14,191 bases of DNA from Limnohabitans sp. (GTDB taxonomy: Bacteria > Pseudomonadota > Gammaproteobacteria > Burkholderiales > Burkholderiaceae_C), in assembly GCA_030729445.1 (NCBI GenBank), contig JANQXJ010000228.1:34030-48220 (forward strand), written 5' to 3'. Position 1 is the first letter of the stretch, and each line of letters starts with the position of its first letter. The position numbers were made by a program, and so were the translations under genes. This document shows positions 1 to 7,075 of this stretch, in pieces. The notes under the pieces were generated by a model. It was not told the origin of the DNA. It ran no database searches and saw nothing but the letters and a program-made list of their open reading frames with translations.

Positions 1-1086
1 GGCCACACACCGCCGCGTCCGGCAAGATTGCCCGATCGCATTGAGGTGGTCGAGGCCGCTCACCCTGTGCCCGATGCAGCGGGGCTCCAAGCTGCTGAGC
101 GCATTTTGGAACTCACGAAAGGCCTGACGGCCGATGATTTGGTGTTGTGCCTGATCTCGGGTGGCGGCTCGTCCCTGCTGACCTTGCCAGCCGATGGCAT
201 GGACTTGCAGGTCAAGCAAGACATCAACCGTCAGCTGCTGGCCAGCGGCGCCAATATTTCCGAAATGAACTGCCTTCGTAAACACCTCTCGCGCATCAAA
301 GGCGGGCGCTTGGCAGCGGCATGCAGCCCTGCGCGGGTGGTCACGCTCACCATCAGCGATGTGCCGGGCGACGACCCGTCCATCATCGCCAGCGGCCCCA
401 CCGTGCCCGATGCCACCAGCTGCGCCGACGCGCTGGCCATCTTGCAGCGCTACGCCATCGCGGTGCCCGACTCGGTGCTACAGGCTTTGCAGTCTGGCAT
501 TTGGGAAACGCCCAAGCCCGGCTCGCCCGTGTTTGAGGGGCATAGCGTGCACATGATCGCCACGCCACAGCAATCGCTAGAGGCCGCAGCGGATGCCGCC
601 CGCACGATGGGGTTCAATGCCTACATCCTGAGCGATGAGATCGAGGGTGAGTCACGTGAAGTAGGCAAGGTGCACGCGGCCCTGGCCCGGGCTGCGGCCA
701 AGGGTCTCGGGCCCTTCATCAAGCCTTGTGTGATTTTGAGCGGTGGCGAAACCACGGTGACGATCAAACCCCAGCCGGCCGGTGCCCCTCGGGGACGTGG
801 GGGACGTGCGGGTGAGTTTTGCATGGGGCTGGCCCAAGCGCTGCAAGGGCAAATCGGCGTGTGGGCATTGGCGGCCGACACCGACGGCATCGACGGCATC
901 GAAGACAACGCCGGGGCGCAAGTGAGCCCCGATACGCTGGCCCGCGCCCTGGCGCTGGGCCACAAAGTGGACGTGCACCTGCAACGCAACGACGCCTATG
1001 GCTTCTTTGAGCCCTTGGGCGATCTGGTCATCACGGGGCCGACACACACCAATGTGAACGACTTCAGGGCCATTTTGGTTCGGTGA
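1..1086 (+). CDS. glycerate 2-kinase, MOFRL family (5' end missing)
   Basis: The reading frame is open from the first base, so the N-terminus lies outside the window and 361 residues remain of a family usually about 420 long. The protein belongs to the GckA/TtuD glycerate kinases (often annotated hydroxypyruvate reductase), cytosolic enzymes that phosphorylate D-glycerate to 2-phosphoglycerate at the end of glyoxylate and tartronate pathways. Visible family marks are VEAAHPVPDAAG, the glycine-rich LISGGGSSLL, the EMNCLRKHLSRIKGGRLA block, TISDVPGDDPSIIASGPTVPD, and a C-terminal MOFRL domain with SGGETTVT, GRGGR, ALAADTDGIDGIEDNAGA and a terminal TGPTHTNVNDFRAI. A TTG at 28 could be mistaken for a start, but homology continues upstream of it (GHTPPRPARLPDRIEVVEAAHP). 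Family assignment is secure. The physiological pathway cannot be read from this fragment. Confidence 0.93.
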   Translation, partial: GHTPPRPARLPDRIEVVEAAHPVPDAAGLQAAERILELTKGLTADDLVLCLISGGGSSLLTLPADGMDLQVKQDINRQLLASGANISEMNCLRKHLSRIKGGRLAAACSPARVVTLTISDVPGDDPSIIASGPTVPDATSCADALAILQRYAIAVPDSVLQALQSGIWETPKPGSPVFEGHSVHMIATPQQSLEAAADAARTMGFNAYILSDEIEGESREVGKVHAALARAAAKGLGPFIKPCVILSGGETTVTIKPQPAGAPRGRGGRAGEFCMGLAQALQGQIGVWALAADTDGIDGIEDNAGAQVSPDTLARALALGHKVDVHLQRNDAYGFFEPLGDLVITGPTHTNVNDFRAILVR

Positions 1087-1096
1087 TGCGGCGTTA

Positions 1097-1110
1097 TTGA
1101 TTTGTGTCAA
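1097..1110 (+). promoter_or_regulatory. FNR/DNR-type binding site (TTGATTTGTGTCAA)
   Basis: The 14-mer TTGATTTGTGTCAA differs from the FNR consensus TTGAT-N4-ATCAA at one defined position (G for A). It lies between the glycerate kinase stop and the ATG of the Crp/Fnr-type gene, with its centre 45.5 bases before that ATG. If it acts as a class II site at -41.5, transcription would start near 1145, only a few bases before the ATG. CACATT at 1133-1138 would be a weak -10. The dyad is seen directly; its use is inferred. Confidence 0.65.
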
Positions 1111-1148
1111 AGCCCAAGGGTCGGGGCTCTGGCACATTCGGATCCACC

Positions 1149-1775
1149 ATGTTGGATACTTCTTTGCCCCTTTTGACCGAACCTGCAGCCTCCGTGGCGG
1201 CAGGCACCCTGTTGCTCAATCGAGGCGATGCGGTGGACCGCATCGTGCATGTCATTCAGGGCCGGGTGGTGTTTGGGGTGATGGTCGATGGCCAGATGGC
1301 CCACCAGCTGGGTGTGGTCGAAGGGCCTTTCTGGCTCGAAGCAGCTTCGGGCCTGTTGGCGCTCCCGCACGCGGTCGATGCGGTGGCAGAGACCGAGGTG
1401 CAGTTGCAGTACGTGAGCGTGGGCAGTTTTGTGGCCGAGGTGAAAGCCTTGCCAGATGCCTCGCAGACCCTCCTCATGGACATGGCCCGTTCGCAGCGCC
1501 AACAAACCGAAATGGCCGTCAGCCGTTTGGCCAAGGACGCCGATGCGCGTTGCGCCGAATGGCTCTTGCGGCATGCCGAACCCACCGATCAGTCGGGTGG
1601 CCTGGCTGTGAAACTCACAGAGCGCAAACGCACGATCGCGGCCCAACTGGGCATCGCGCCCGAAACCTTTTCTCGGGTGCTGCGCCATTTGCGCGAACGC
1701 GAGCTCATCAGCGGTGGCGGGCGTGTGTTGGGTCTTCCCAACCCCCAAGCCCTGCGCGAGCTGGCCGGGGTTTGA
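1149..1775 (+). CDS. Crp/Fnr-family transcriptional regulator
   Basis: A 208-residue cytosolic DNA-binding regulator. It has an N-terminal cyclic-nucleotide-binding-like beta-roll (about residues 5-100), a dimerisation helix (about 104-130) and a C-terminal winged helix-turn-helix (about 158-195). The recognition helix reads IAPETFSRVLRHLRE. E172, S175 and R176 form the E-x-x-S-R pattern that in FNR contacts TTGA half-sites. Only one cysteine (C135) is present and the N-terminal Cys cluster is absent, so it should not be an oxygen-sensing [4Fe-4S] FNR. It is closer to DNR-like or other effector-dependent members; the effector is unknown. I chose the ATG at 1149. A GTG at 1104 would add 15 non-homologous residues and put the start inside the FNR box. 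No clear Shine-Dalgarno precedes either. It is convergent with iorB and follows the kinase by 62 bases. Confidence 0.85.
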   Translation: MLDTSLPLLTEPAASVAAGTLLLNRGDAVDRIVHVIQGRVVFGVMVDGQMAHQLGVVEGPFWLEAASGLLALPHAVDAVAETEVQLQYVSVGSFVAEVKALPDASQTLLMDMARSQRQQTEMAVSRLAKDADARCAEWLLRHAEPTDQSGGLAVKLTERKRTIAAQLGIAPETFSRVLRHLRERELISGGGRVLGLPNPQALRELAGV

Positions 1776-1860
1776 ACAACATCTGTAGGAGACCGCTTCT
1801 ACGGGGTGTCTTTTGCGTCAATCTCCGCTGATTTTGCGTTCGTGGATGATCGTTCCAAGA

Positions 1861-1880
1861 CGTTGGCCGTCGTTGGCCGT
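1861..1880. repeat. tandem 10-bp direct repeat in a convergent gap
   Basis: CGTTGGCCGT occurs twice back to back, directly beyond the iorB stop codon (1882-1884). The rest of the gap (1776-1881) holds no convincing hairpin with a T-run for either convergent gene. The repeat itself is plain; no function is evident. Confidence 0.6.
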
Positions 1881-1881
1881 T

Positions 1882-3450
1882 TCATTTTTGCAGCCTGGGA
1901 TTTTTCATCCACAACACGGGTTGTTCCTTGACTGGGCGGGCGGGCGCACCGTGCTGCAGCAAGGCCTGGTCGAGCGCTTGACCGGCTTCGTCTTGCAAGG
2001 CCGCTTGACGGATGCGGGCCACGGCTTCGGCCTGCTCGGCCACAGGCACTTGGGAGGCTGGGCCACACACATGGCGCAGGATGTGCAGCAGGTTGTCCTT
2101 GCCGCGTTCGTTGGTGCTGCCGTAGCCTTTGATGAGTTGGCCACAACGCGCCAGCTCCAAACCCAGTGCGGGCGATTGCCGTGTGGCGCTTTCGATGCCG
2201 CCCAGCCATTCTTCGATCAAAGCTTGCTCGGTGGCATAGCGGCTGCCCAGGGGGCGCAGCACACGCAGGCTGGCCAAGATGCGCAAGCTGGCCATGCCCC
2301 ACAGCGCGTGGCGTGCCACCTTGAGCGGCATGGACCAAGGCGCAAGGCCCCGGGCCACGCGGGCGCGGTCCCAGCGCAGCAGCCGGTGGGCCAGGCCTTG
2401 CGGCAACAGGGCCGCCAGCTCGGGCACGCCCGGCTTGAAGTGGTCGTAAACCTTGAGCACATCGCCTTCTTTGGCCTTGACCTCATGCGTGACCCGGTCC
2501 CAGCGGCTGGCGCGGCTTTTCAGGTCGGCCACGCGGATGATGTCGTCAAACGCCATCCACAGGGCCAGCCAGCGCGTGGTCTCGGCTGTGACTGGGCGGG
2601 TGCTGTCGGGTGAACTGGCTTCTGAATTGAGCAAGCGTTCGAGGCGCTGCACATACAGGCGGGCATAGGTTGGGCCTTGGTATTCCACCAAGCGCTGGTG
2701 GGCCAAGCCCATCAAGGGGTGCAGCACGGCGGGAAACTTGGTGGCCACTTCTGCAGGCAAGGCCGCCGCTGTGACAGGCGCAGCCGGCTTCATCACATGC
2801 TCGACATACTGCGCCTGCTCGCGCTGGCGCGTGACAACATCAAAAGCCAGCCCAAAGCCACGCAAACTGGCCTTGGCCGAGGTGCTGGGGCCCGCCAACA
2901 CGGCCTCGTAATGTGCCCGCGTGAAAGGCAGCAAGCCACTGCCGGCTATTGCCCCTAGCATGACGGCACTGACCATGGTGCCGCTTTGCTGGCATAGGCT
3001 GGCCATGTCCATCACATGGTGGCGCTGGCTGTGCGCAGCCACCACGTCGAGCAGCGGACCTTCAGGGCGACGGCCATCGCCCATGGTCATCTTCTCGGCG
3101 GTGGTGAGCGCCCGCGATGACGCGCTGATCACCAGCGTGCGGTCACTTGAAGCCAGGCCGTTGCCAATTTGGCGTGCGGTTTCCAGCAACTCCGAAGACA
3201 CCAGCGCATCGAGCCGACCGGGCAGCGGGTTCAGGCCCAGCACGGGCAAACGTCCTTGCAGCTGGCTGTGGGGTAGAGGGTAGACCTCGAGGTAATAGGT
3301 GGTGGCGCCGGTGCGCTGCGCCACGCCAGGAATGGAGGTGGCTTGCGCCGGGTAGCCTGCGTGGCGGGCCACATCGACCAGCCAGTCGGCCAGCACGCCG
3401 CCACCTTCGCCACCCAGGGCACACAGCAAGATTGAAATCGGTTGGGTCAT
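1882..3450 (-). CDS. iorB: indolepyruvate ferredoxin oxidoreductase, beta subunit with C-terminal DUF6537-like region
   Basis: This 522-residue protein is the partner of IorA in oxidative decarboxylation of indolepyruvate and probably other aryl 2-oxoacids to acyl-CoA, with electrons going to ferredoxin. The N-terminal 190 residues or so form the gamma-type domain of 2-oxoacid oxidoreductases: LLCALGGEGGGVLADWL at 8-24, then SIPGVAQRTGATTYYLEVYP. The remaining 300 or so residues are the helical extension typical of the long proteobacterial IorB (DUF6537-like), absent from the roughly 200-residue archaeal IorB. No cysteine cluster is evident, in keeping with iron-sulfur binding by the partner. 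The ATG at 3450 lies 15 bases after the iorA stop, with a GAGAGA-like ribosome site, so the two are co-transcribed with iorA first. The C-terminus faces the Crp/Fnr gene tail to tail. The fold family is certain; substrate preference is inferred. Confidence 0.9.
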   Translation of the reverse strand: MTQPISILLCALGGEGGGVLADWLVDVARHAGYPAQATSIPGVAQRTGATTYYLEVYPLPHSQLQGRLPVLGLNPLPGRLDALVSSELLETARQIGNGLASSDRTLVISASSRALTTAEKMTMGDGRRPEGPLLDVVAAHSQRHHVMDMASLCQQSGTMVSAVMLGAIAGSGLLPFTRAHYEAVLAGPSTSAKASLRGFGLAFDVVTRQREQAQYVEHVMKPAAPVTAAALPAEVATKFPAVLHPLMGLAHQRLVEYQGPTYARLYVQRLERLLNSEASSPDSTRPVTAETTRWLALWMAFDDIIRVADLKSRASRWDRVTHEVKAKEGDVLKVYDHFKPGVPELAALLPQGLAHRLLRWDRARVARGLAPWSMPLKVARHALWGMASLRILASLRVLRPLGSRYATEQALIEEWLGGIESATRQSPALGLELARCGQLIKGYGSTNERGKDNLLHILRHVCGPASQVPVAEQAEAVARIRQAALQDEAGQALDQALLQHGAPARPVKEQPVLWMKNPRLQK

Positions 3451-3465
3451 GGTGTGTCTCTCGGA

Positions 3466-5622
3466 TCAGGCGGGTTGCAACCAACGGGTGGCCAGGCTTT
3501 GCCAGCGGGCCCAAAGGCGTTCGTGCAGCTTGGGGTTTTGCACCACTTCGGCCCGATAAAACGAAGGGCACAAGGTGGCTGCGTGCGCGTTTTCGCCGCA
3601 CAAGCCGCAGCCCACGCAGCCGTCGATCACGGTGGCCACCGGGTCCACCTTGAGTGGGTCGGGGTTGTCTTTGAGCGTGAGGGTGGGGCAGCCCGACAAG
3701 CGAATGCAGGCGTGGTCGCCGTTGCACACGTCTTCGTCCACGCCGTATTTCACACGCTCTACACGTTCGCCTTTGGACAGCAGCGAGGCCAGCCACGGCT
3801 TGATGCGGCGCTGGCGCTCCAGCTGGCATTCGCCTTCGGCCACGATCACTTTCAGGCCCTGAAACTCGGTGGTGAAGGCCTCGGTGAGCGTGGCCTGCAT
3901 GTGGCTCACTTCGTAGGTGTGCACCGTGCGCAGCCATTTCACGCCCAGGCCTTTGAGCGTGGACTCGATGGTCTGGTTGGTGTGCACCATGCTCTGGCGC
4001 TTGTCACCCGCCAACTCCTTAGCGATGTCGGTGGGTGTGTTGATGATGTCCTGCGTGCCCGTGGCCGAGGTGTAGCCGTTCTTGAAGATCAGCAGCACCG
4101 CGTCATCGCCGTTGAACAGCGCACTTTGCACCCCCGTGAGCAGGCCGTTGTGCCAAAAGCCGCCGTCGCCCATCACCGACAAGACACGGCGCTTCATGAC
4201 CGGCGACACACCCGCCCGGCTGGCCAGGCTCATGCCGTACCCCAAGATGGAGTGGCCCACCGAAAACGGCTCAAAAGTGGCCAGGGCATGGCAGCCGATG
4301 TCGCCTGAGATATGCACGGGGCCGACGTCTTGCTGGGCCAGCTTCAGGGCCGAGAACACGGGGCGCTCCGGGCAGCCAATGCACATGCTCGGTGGCCGCG
4401 CAGGCAGTGGGCTGCCCAGCAGGGCTTGCACTTGCTGGCGGCGCTCGCCGTTGGTGGCCAGCCATTGGCGCGTGGCTTCGGGCACGGCGTCGGCCTGGTG
4501 ACGGTCCAAAAACTTCAGCAGGCCCTGGGCCATGACCTCGGCGGTGTACTCGCCGCCCGAGGGCAGCATGTCTTTGCCATGCAGCGGGGTTTGCAGATCG
4601 AGGCGGCGCAGCATCAGCGCCAGTTCTTGCTCGATGTATTCGGGCTGGCCCTCTTCGAGCAGCAGCACGGCCGATTTGTCTTTGCAGAAATTCACCAGCT
4701 CATCGGGCACCAGCGGGTAGGTCACGTTCAGCACCAGCACCGACAGGCTGGTCATACCAAAGGCATCGGCCAGGTCGAACTGTTGCAAGGCGCGGATCAG
4801 CGTGTTGTACAGACCCCCTTGCACGATCAAGCCCAAGTGGCGGTGGGTTGTGCCTTCAAAGTGCTCGTTCAGACGCTGCTCGGCAATGTATTGGCGGGCG
4901 GCGGGCAAGCGGTGCTCGACTTTGCGCTTTTCCTGCGCAAAGGTCACGGGCGGGTGCGCCAGCCGCATGTAGTTGAAACCTGCGGGCTCGTCGATCAGGT
5001 GCTTTTTGGAGAGTTGGGGGGCTTGGTTGTCCTTGGCCACAAACTGGCCGCGCACATGGCAGGCGCGGATGCGCAACTCCATCATCACCGGCATGTTGGA
5101 CGCTTCGGACAGCCGAAAACCGTGCTCCACCATGTTGACCATTTGGCCCAACTCGGGCCGTGGGTCCAGCAGGCACATGCCCGACTTGAGCGCATAAGCA
5201 TGGGTGCGCTCTTGAATGACGCTCGCGCCTTCGCCGTAGTCTTCACCCACCACGATCAGCACGCCACCGGTCACGCCAGGCGATGACAAATTGGACAGCG
5301 CATCGGCCGCCACGTTGGTGCCCACAATCGACTTCCAGGTCACCGCGCCGCGGATCGGGTAATGGATGGACGCGCCCAGCATGGCCGCAGCAGACGCTTC
5401 GTTGGAACACGCCTCCACATGCACACCCAGCTCGTCCATATAGGGCTTGGCCTGCACCATCACATCAAGCAAGTGCGAGACCGGGGCGCCTTGGTAGCCG
5501 CCCACATAACTCACGCCCGACTGCAGCAGTCCCTTGGTGATGGCCAGAATGCCTTCGCCATGAAACACCTCGCCCGCGCCCATGCGCAGGGCCTTGATTT
5601 CTTCGTGAAATGAAACTTCCAA
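3466..5622 (-). CDS. iorA: indolepyruvate ferredoxin oxidoreductase, alpha subunit
   Basis: A 718-residue thiamine-diphosphate and iron-sulfur subunit. Residues 1-190 or so are the pyrimidine-binding domain (GYQGAPVSHLLDVM, EACSNEASAAAMLGAS, VGEDYGEGAS). About 260-375 is the linker domain. About 410-600 is the ThDP-binding domain, with MCIGCPERP (C414, C417), SGDIGCHAL (C444) and the classic motif GDGGFW at 485-490 running to N515 in KNGYTSA. The C-terminal ferredoxin part carries C633, C639, C645 and C669, C672, C675, C685. I take the TTG at 5622-5620 as start because AAGGAG sits six bases upstream, and MEVSFHEEIKALRMGAGEVFHG matches the family N-terminus. An in-frame ATG 11 codons upstream lacks that support. 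The gene is divergent from a LysR gene and transcribed with iorB. Function as an aryl-pyruvate oxidoreductase follows from family membership. Confidence 0.92.
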   Translation of the reverse strand: MEVSFHEEIKALRMGAGEVFHGEGILAITKGLLQSGVSYVGGYQGAPVSHLLDVMVQAKPYMDELGVHVEACSNEASAAAMLGASIHYPIRGAVTWKSIVGTNVAADALSNLSSPGVTGGVLIVVGEDYGEGASVIQERTHAYALKSGMCLLDPRPELGQMVNMVEHGFRLSEASNMPVMMELRIRACHVRGQFVAKDNQAPQLSKKHLIDEPAGFNYMRLAHPPVTFAQEKRKVEHRLPAARQYIAEQRLNEHFEGTTHRHLGLIVQGGLYNTLIRALQQFDLADAFGMTSLSVLVLNVTYPLVPDELVNFCKDKSAVLLLEEGQPEYIEQELALMLRRLDLQTPLHGKDMLPSGGEYTAEVMAQGLLKFLDRHQADAVPEATRQWLATNGERRQQVQALLGSPLPARPPSMCIGCPERPVFSALKLAQQDVGPVHISGDIGCHALATFEPFSVGHSILGYGMSLASRAGVSPVMKRRVLSVMGDGGFWHNGLLTGVQSALFNGDDAVLLIFKNGYTSATGTQDIINTPTDIAKELAGDKRQSMVHTNQTIESTLKGLGVKWLRTVHTYEVSHMQATLTEAFTTEFQGLKVIVAEGECQLERQRRIKPWLASLLSKGERVERVKYGVDEDVCNGDHACIRLSGCPTLTLKDNPDPLKVDPVATVIDGCVGCGLCGENAHAATLCPSFYRAEVVQNPKLHERLWARWQSLATRWLQPA

Positions 5623-5687
5623 AGCACGCTCCTTGCGTTGTTGCGCCCGCATGGGGCAGGCCAAAGACCATCTTACGTATAAGTACA

Positions 5688-5703
5688 TAAAATATTCCGA
5701 ATA
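5688..5703. promoter_or_regulatory. divergent iorA/lysR control region: -10-like TAAAAT overlapping a perfect dyad
   Basis: The 96-base gap 5623-5718 is markedly AT-richer than its flanks. TAAAAT at 5688-5693 is a good -10 for lysR, with AAGACC 18 bases upstream as a weak -35. Overlapping it, TATTC-C-GAATA at 5693-5703 is a perfect inverted repeat with a one-base centre. CTTA-N4-TAAG lies a little upstream (5672-5683). On the minus strand TATACG, 17 bases after TTATTC, could serve iorA. LysR proteins normally bind AT-rich imperfect dyads in such divergent gaps, so this is the natural site for autoregulation and iorAB control. Binding is inferred. Confidence 0.5.
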
Positions 5704-5718
5704 AACGGTATGCGCTAA

Positions 5719-6666
5719 ATGAATATCAAAGACCTGGACCTGAACCTCTTGCGCTTGTTTGACGCGGTATGGCGCACACGCAGCGTGAGCTTGGCCGCTC
5801 AGCAACTGGGCATGTCGCAACCGGCGGCCAGCCAGGGCCTGGCGCGTTTGCGGGCGGTACTGGGCGACGCCTTGTTCGAGCGCAGCGGCGCGGGCGTGCG
5901 GCCCACGCCGCGTGCCGACCGGCTGGCGCAGGCGGTGCAATTGGCGCTGGGCACGATCGAAGATGCGCTCAACGTCTCGCAGGTGTTTGACCCGCAGCGC
6001 TCAGCCCGTGTGCTGCGAGTGCACCTGAGCGACATTGGCGAGGCGCGTTTTTTGCCCGAGTTGGTGCTGGCGTTGCAGTACCACGCGCCGGGCATGCGGC
6101 TCGAAGCCATACCGCTGCCACACGACAAAATTGCCCCCGCGCTGGACAACGGCCAGCTGGACCTGGCGATTGGTTTTTTGCCCGAGGTGAACGACACCTT
6201 GCAACAGCCCTTGCTGAGCGACCGCTATGTGGTGCTGATGCGCCAAGGCCACCCGGTGGCGGCGCGTTGGCAGCAACTTCAAAAAGCACGTACTGCGCCC
6301 GACGCCGCGCAGGCTTTGCTGGCCGAGCTGGAGTTCGCCGCTGTGCGCACCCATTCGGACACGCTGCGAATTCTGGAATTGATGCATTGGCAGCACCGCC
6401 TGCGCCTGACGGTGAGCCACTTTTTGTCACTGCCCGGTATCGTGCGCGGCAGCGATCTGGCGGTCTTGATGCCACGCAATTTTGCGCAAGGCTTTGCCGA
6501 AGCAGGTGCGTTGGCCCTGATCGAACCCGATCTGCCCTTGCGCGATTTCACCGTCTCCATGCACTGGAGCCAGCGCTTTGACAAAGACCCCTGCCTGCAG
6601 TGGCTGCGGGGCACGGTGTCCCGTCTGTTCAGCACCATCCCCAACACCCTGGAGGTCAAGCCATGA
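5719..6666 (+). CDS. LysR-family transcriptional regulator, probable local regulator of iorAB
   Basis: A full-length LysR regulator of 315 residues. It has the N-terminal winged helix-turn-helix at about 5-65 (LDLNLLRLFDAVWRTRSVS, then AAQQLGMSQPAASQGLARLR), the usual LF-E/R segment (ALFERSGAGVRPTPRADRLA) and a co-inducer-binding domain from about 95 to 300 (RVHLSDIGEARFLPELV, LDLAIGFLPEV, DRYVVLMRQGHPVA, VRGSDLAVLMPR). The start is the ATG at 5719; no clear Shine-Dalgarno precedes it. The gene is divergent from iorA across a 96-base AT-rich gap. That arrangement is typical of LysR genes that control their divergent neighbour, so I infer it regulates iorAB, perhaps in response to an aromatic 2-oxoacid. 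Its stop overlaps the thioredoxin ATG (ATGA), so the two are translationally coupled. The ligand cannot be read from sequence. Confidence 0.92.
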   Translation: MNIKDLDLNLLRLFDAVWRTRSVSLAAQQLGMSQPAASQGLARLRAVLGDALFERSGAGVRPTPRADRLAQAVQLALGTIEDALNVSQVFDPQRSARVLRVHLSDIGEARFLPELVLALQYHAPGMRLEAIPLPHDKIAPALDNGQLDLAIGFLPEVNDTLQQPLLSDRYVVLMRQGHPVAARWQQLQKARTAPDAAQALLAELEFAAVRTHSDTLRILELMHWQHRLRLTVSHFLSLPGIVRGSDLAVLMPRNFAQGFAEAGALALIEPDLPLRDFTVSMHWSQRFDKDPCLQWLRGTVSRLFSTIPNTLEVKP

Positions 6667-7001
6667 GCACTTTCAAACCCTACTTGAGCGCCATCGAAGC
6701 GCCCAGCCTGGCCGAGGTGCAGGCGCTGGCTGGCCTTACCCTATTGGAATTTGGCACCGAATGGTGCGGTCACTGCCGTGCCGCCCAGCCCTTGATCGCA
6801 AAGGCTTTGGCCTCGCACACCGACACAGAGCTGCCTTGTCAGCACCTCAAAATCGAAGACGGTCCGGGCCGTGCACTGGGCCGTCATTACCGCGTGAAGC
6901 TCTGGCCCACGCTGGTGGTTTTGCGCGATGGGCAGGAGTTGGGGCGGCTGGTGCGGCCTGCAGCCGCTTCGGACATTGAAGTCTTGGTTTCATCGACATG
7001 A
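6663..7001 (+). CDS. thioredoxin-family protein with WCGHC active site
   Basis: A 112-residue single-domain thioredoxin fold without a signal peptide, hence probably cytosolic. The redox motif is W34-C35-G36-H37-C38 inside LLEFGTEWCGHCRAAQPLI. The cis-proline loop is at P82 (KLWPTLVVLRDG). WCGHC is the protein-disulfide-isomerase-type pair instead of the usual bacterial WCGPC, and normally means a more oxidising redox potential. One further cysteine, C59, is present. GGAGG eight bases upstream supports the ATG at 6663; an in-frame GTG at 6600 lies deep inside lysR and lacks homology. The ATG overlaps the lysR stop by four bases, so the protein is made with the regulator. Its target is unknown. 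Neighbouring IorA has many cysteines and is a conceivable client, but nothing here proves that. Confidence 0.88.
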   Translation: MSTFKPYLSAIEAPSLAEVQALAGLTLLEFGTEWCGHCRAAQPLIAKALASHTDTELPCQHLKIEDGPGRALGRHYRVKLWPTLVVLRDGQELGRLVRPAAASDIEVLVSST

Positions 7002-7040
7002 TGGGGTGGAGGCGCATCAGATACGTGTCTTTCGATCTTC

Positions 7041-7069
7041 TTGACGGATTCCGTGACGCGGAATAAAAT
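7041..7069 (+). promoter_or_regulatory. sigma70 promoter of higBA
   Basis: TTGACG (7041-7046) and TAAAAT (7064-7069) are each one mismatch from the sigma70 consensus and are separated by exactly 17 bases. The predicted start point, six to eight bases after the -10, falls at about 7075-7077, on or beside the toxin ATG at 7076. It is one of the best-matching promoters in the window. Confidence 0.75.
7048..7064. promoter_or_regulatory. HigA/HigBA operator, ATTCCG-N5-CGGAAT
   Basis: A perfect inverted repeat with 6-base arms (7048-7053 and 7059-7064) and a 5-base centre fills the spacer between -35 and -10 and touches the first base of the -10. Antitoxins of the HigA/GraA type repress their own operon from such dyads, so occupancy here should block RNA polymerase. 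The dyad is seen directly; its role is inferred. Confidence 0.72.
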
Positions 7070-7075
7070 TGCGCC

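Noticed and set aside
885..906. Short in-frame repeat GACGGCATC in the glycerate kinase gene.
   Set aside because: It encodes the conserved DTDGIDG stretch of the MOFRL domain and is ordinary coding sequence.
1111..1128. Hairpin AGCCC/GGGCT as a terminator for the glycerate kinase gene.
   Set aside because: Five base pairs with an 8-base loop and no T-run after it.
1813..2613. Plus-strand open frame of 266 codons over iorB.
   Set aside because: Antisense shadow of iorB with no recognisable domain or ribosome site.
5623..5940. N-terminal extension of iorA into the lysR gene.
   Set aside because: The strong Shine-Dalgarno and family N-terminus place the start at 5622; the extension runs antisense to the lysR helix-turn-helix.
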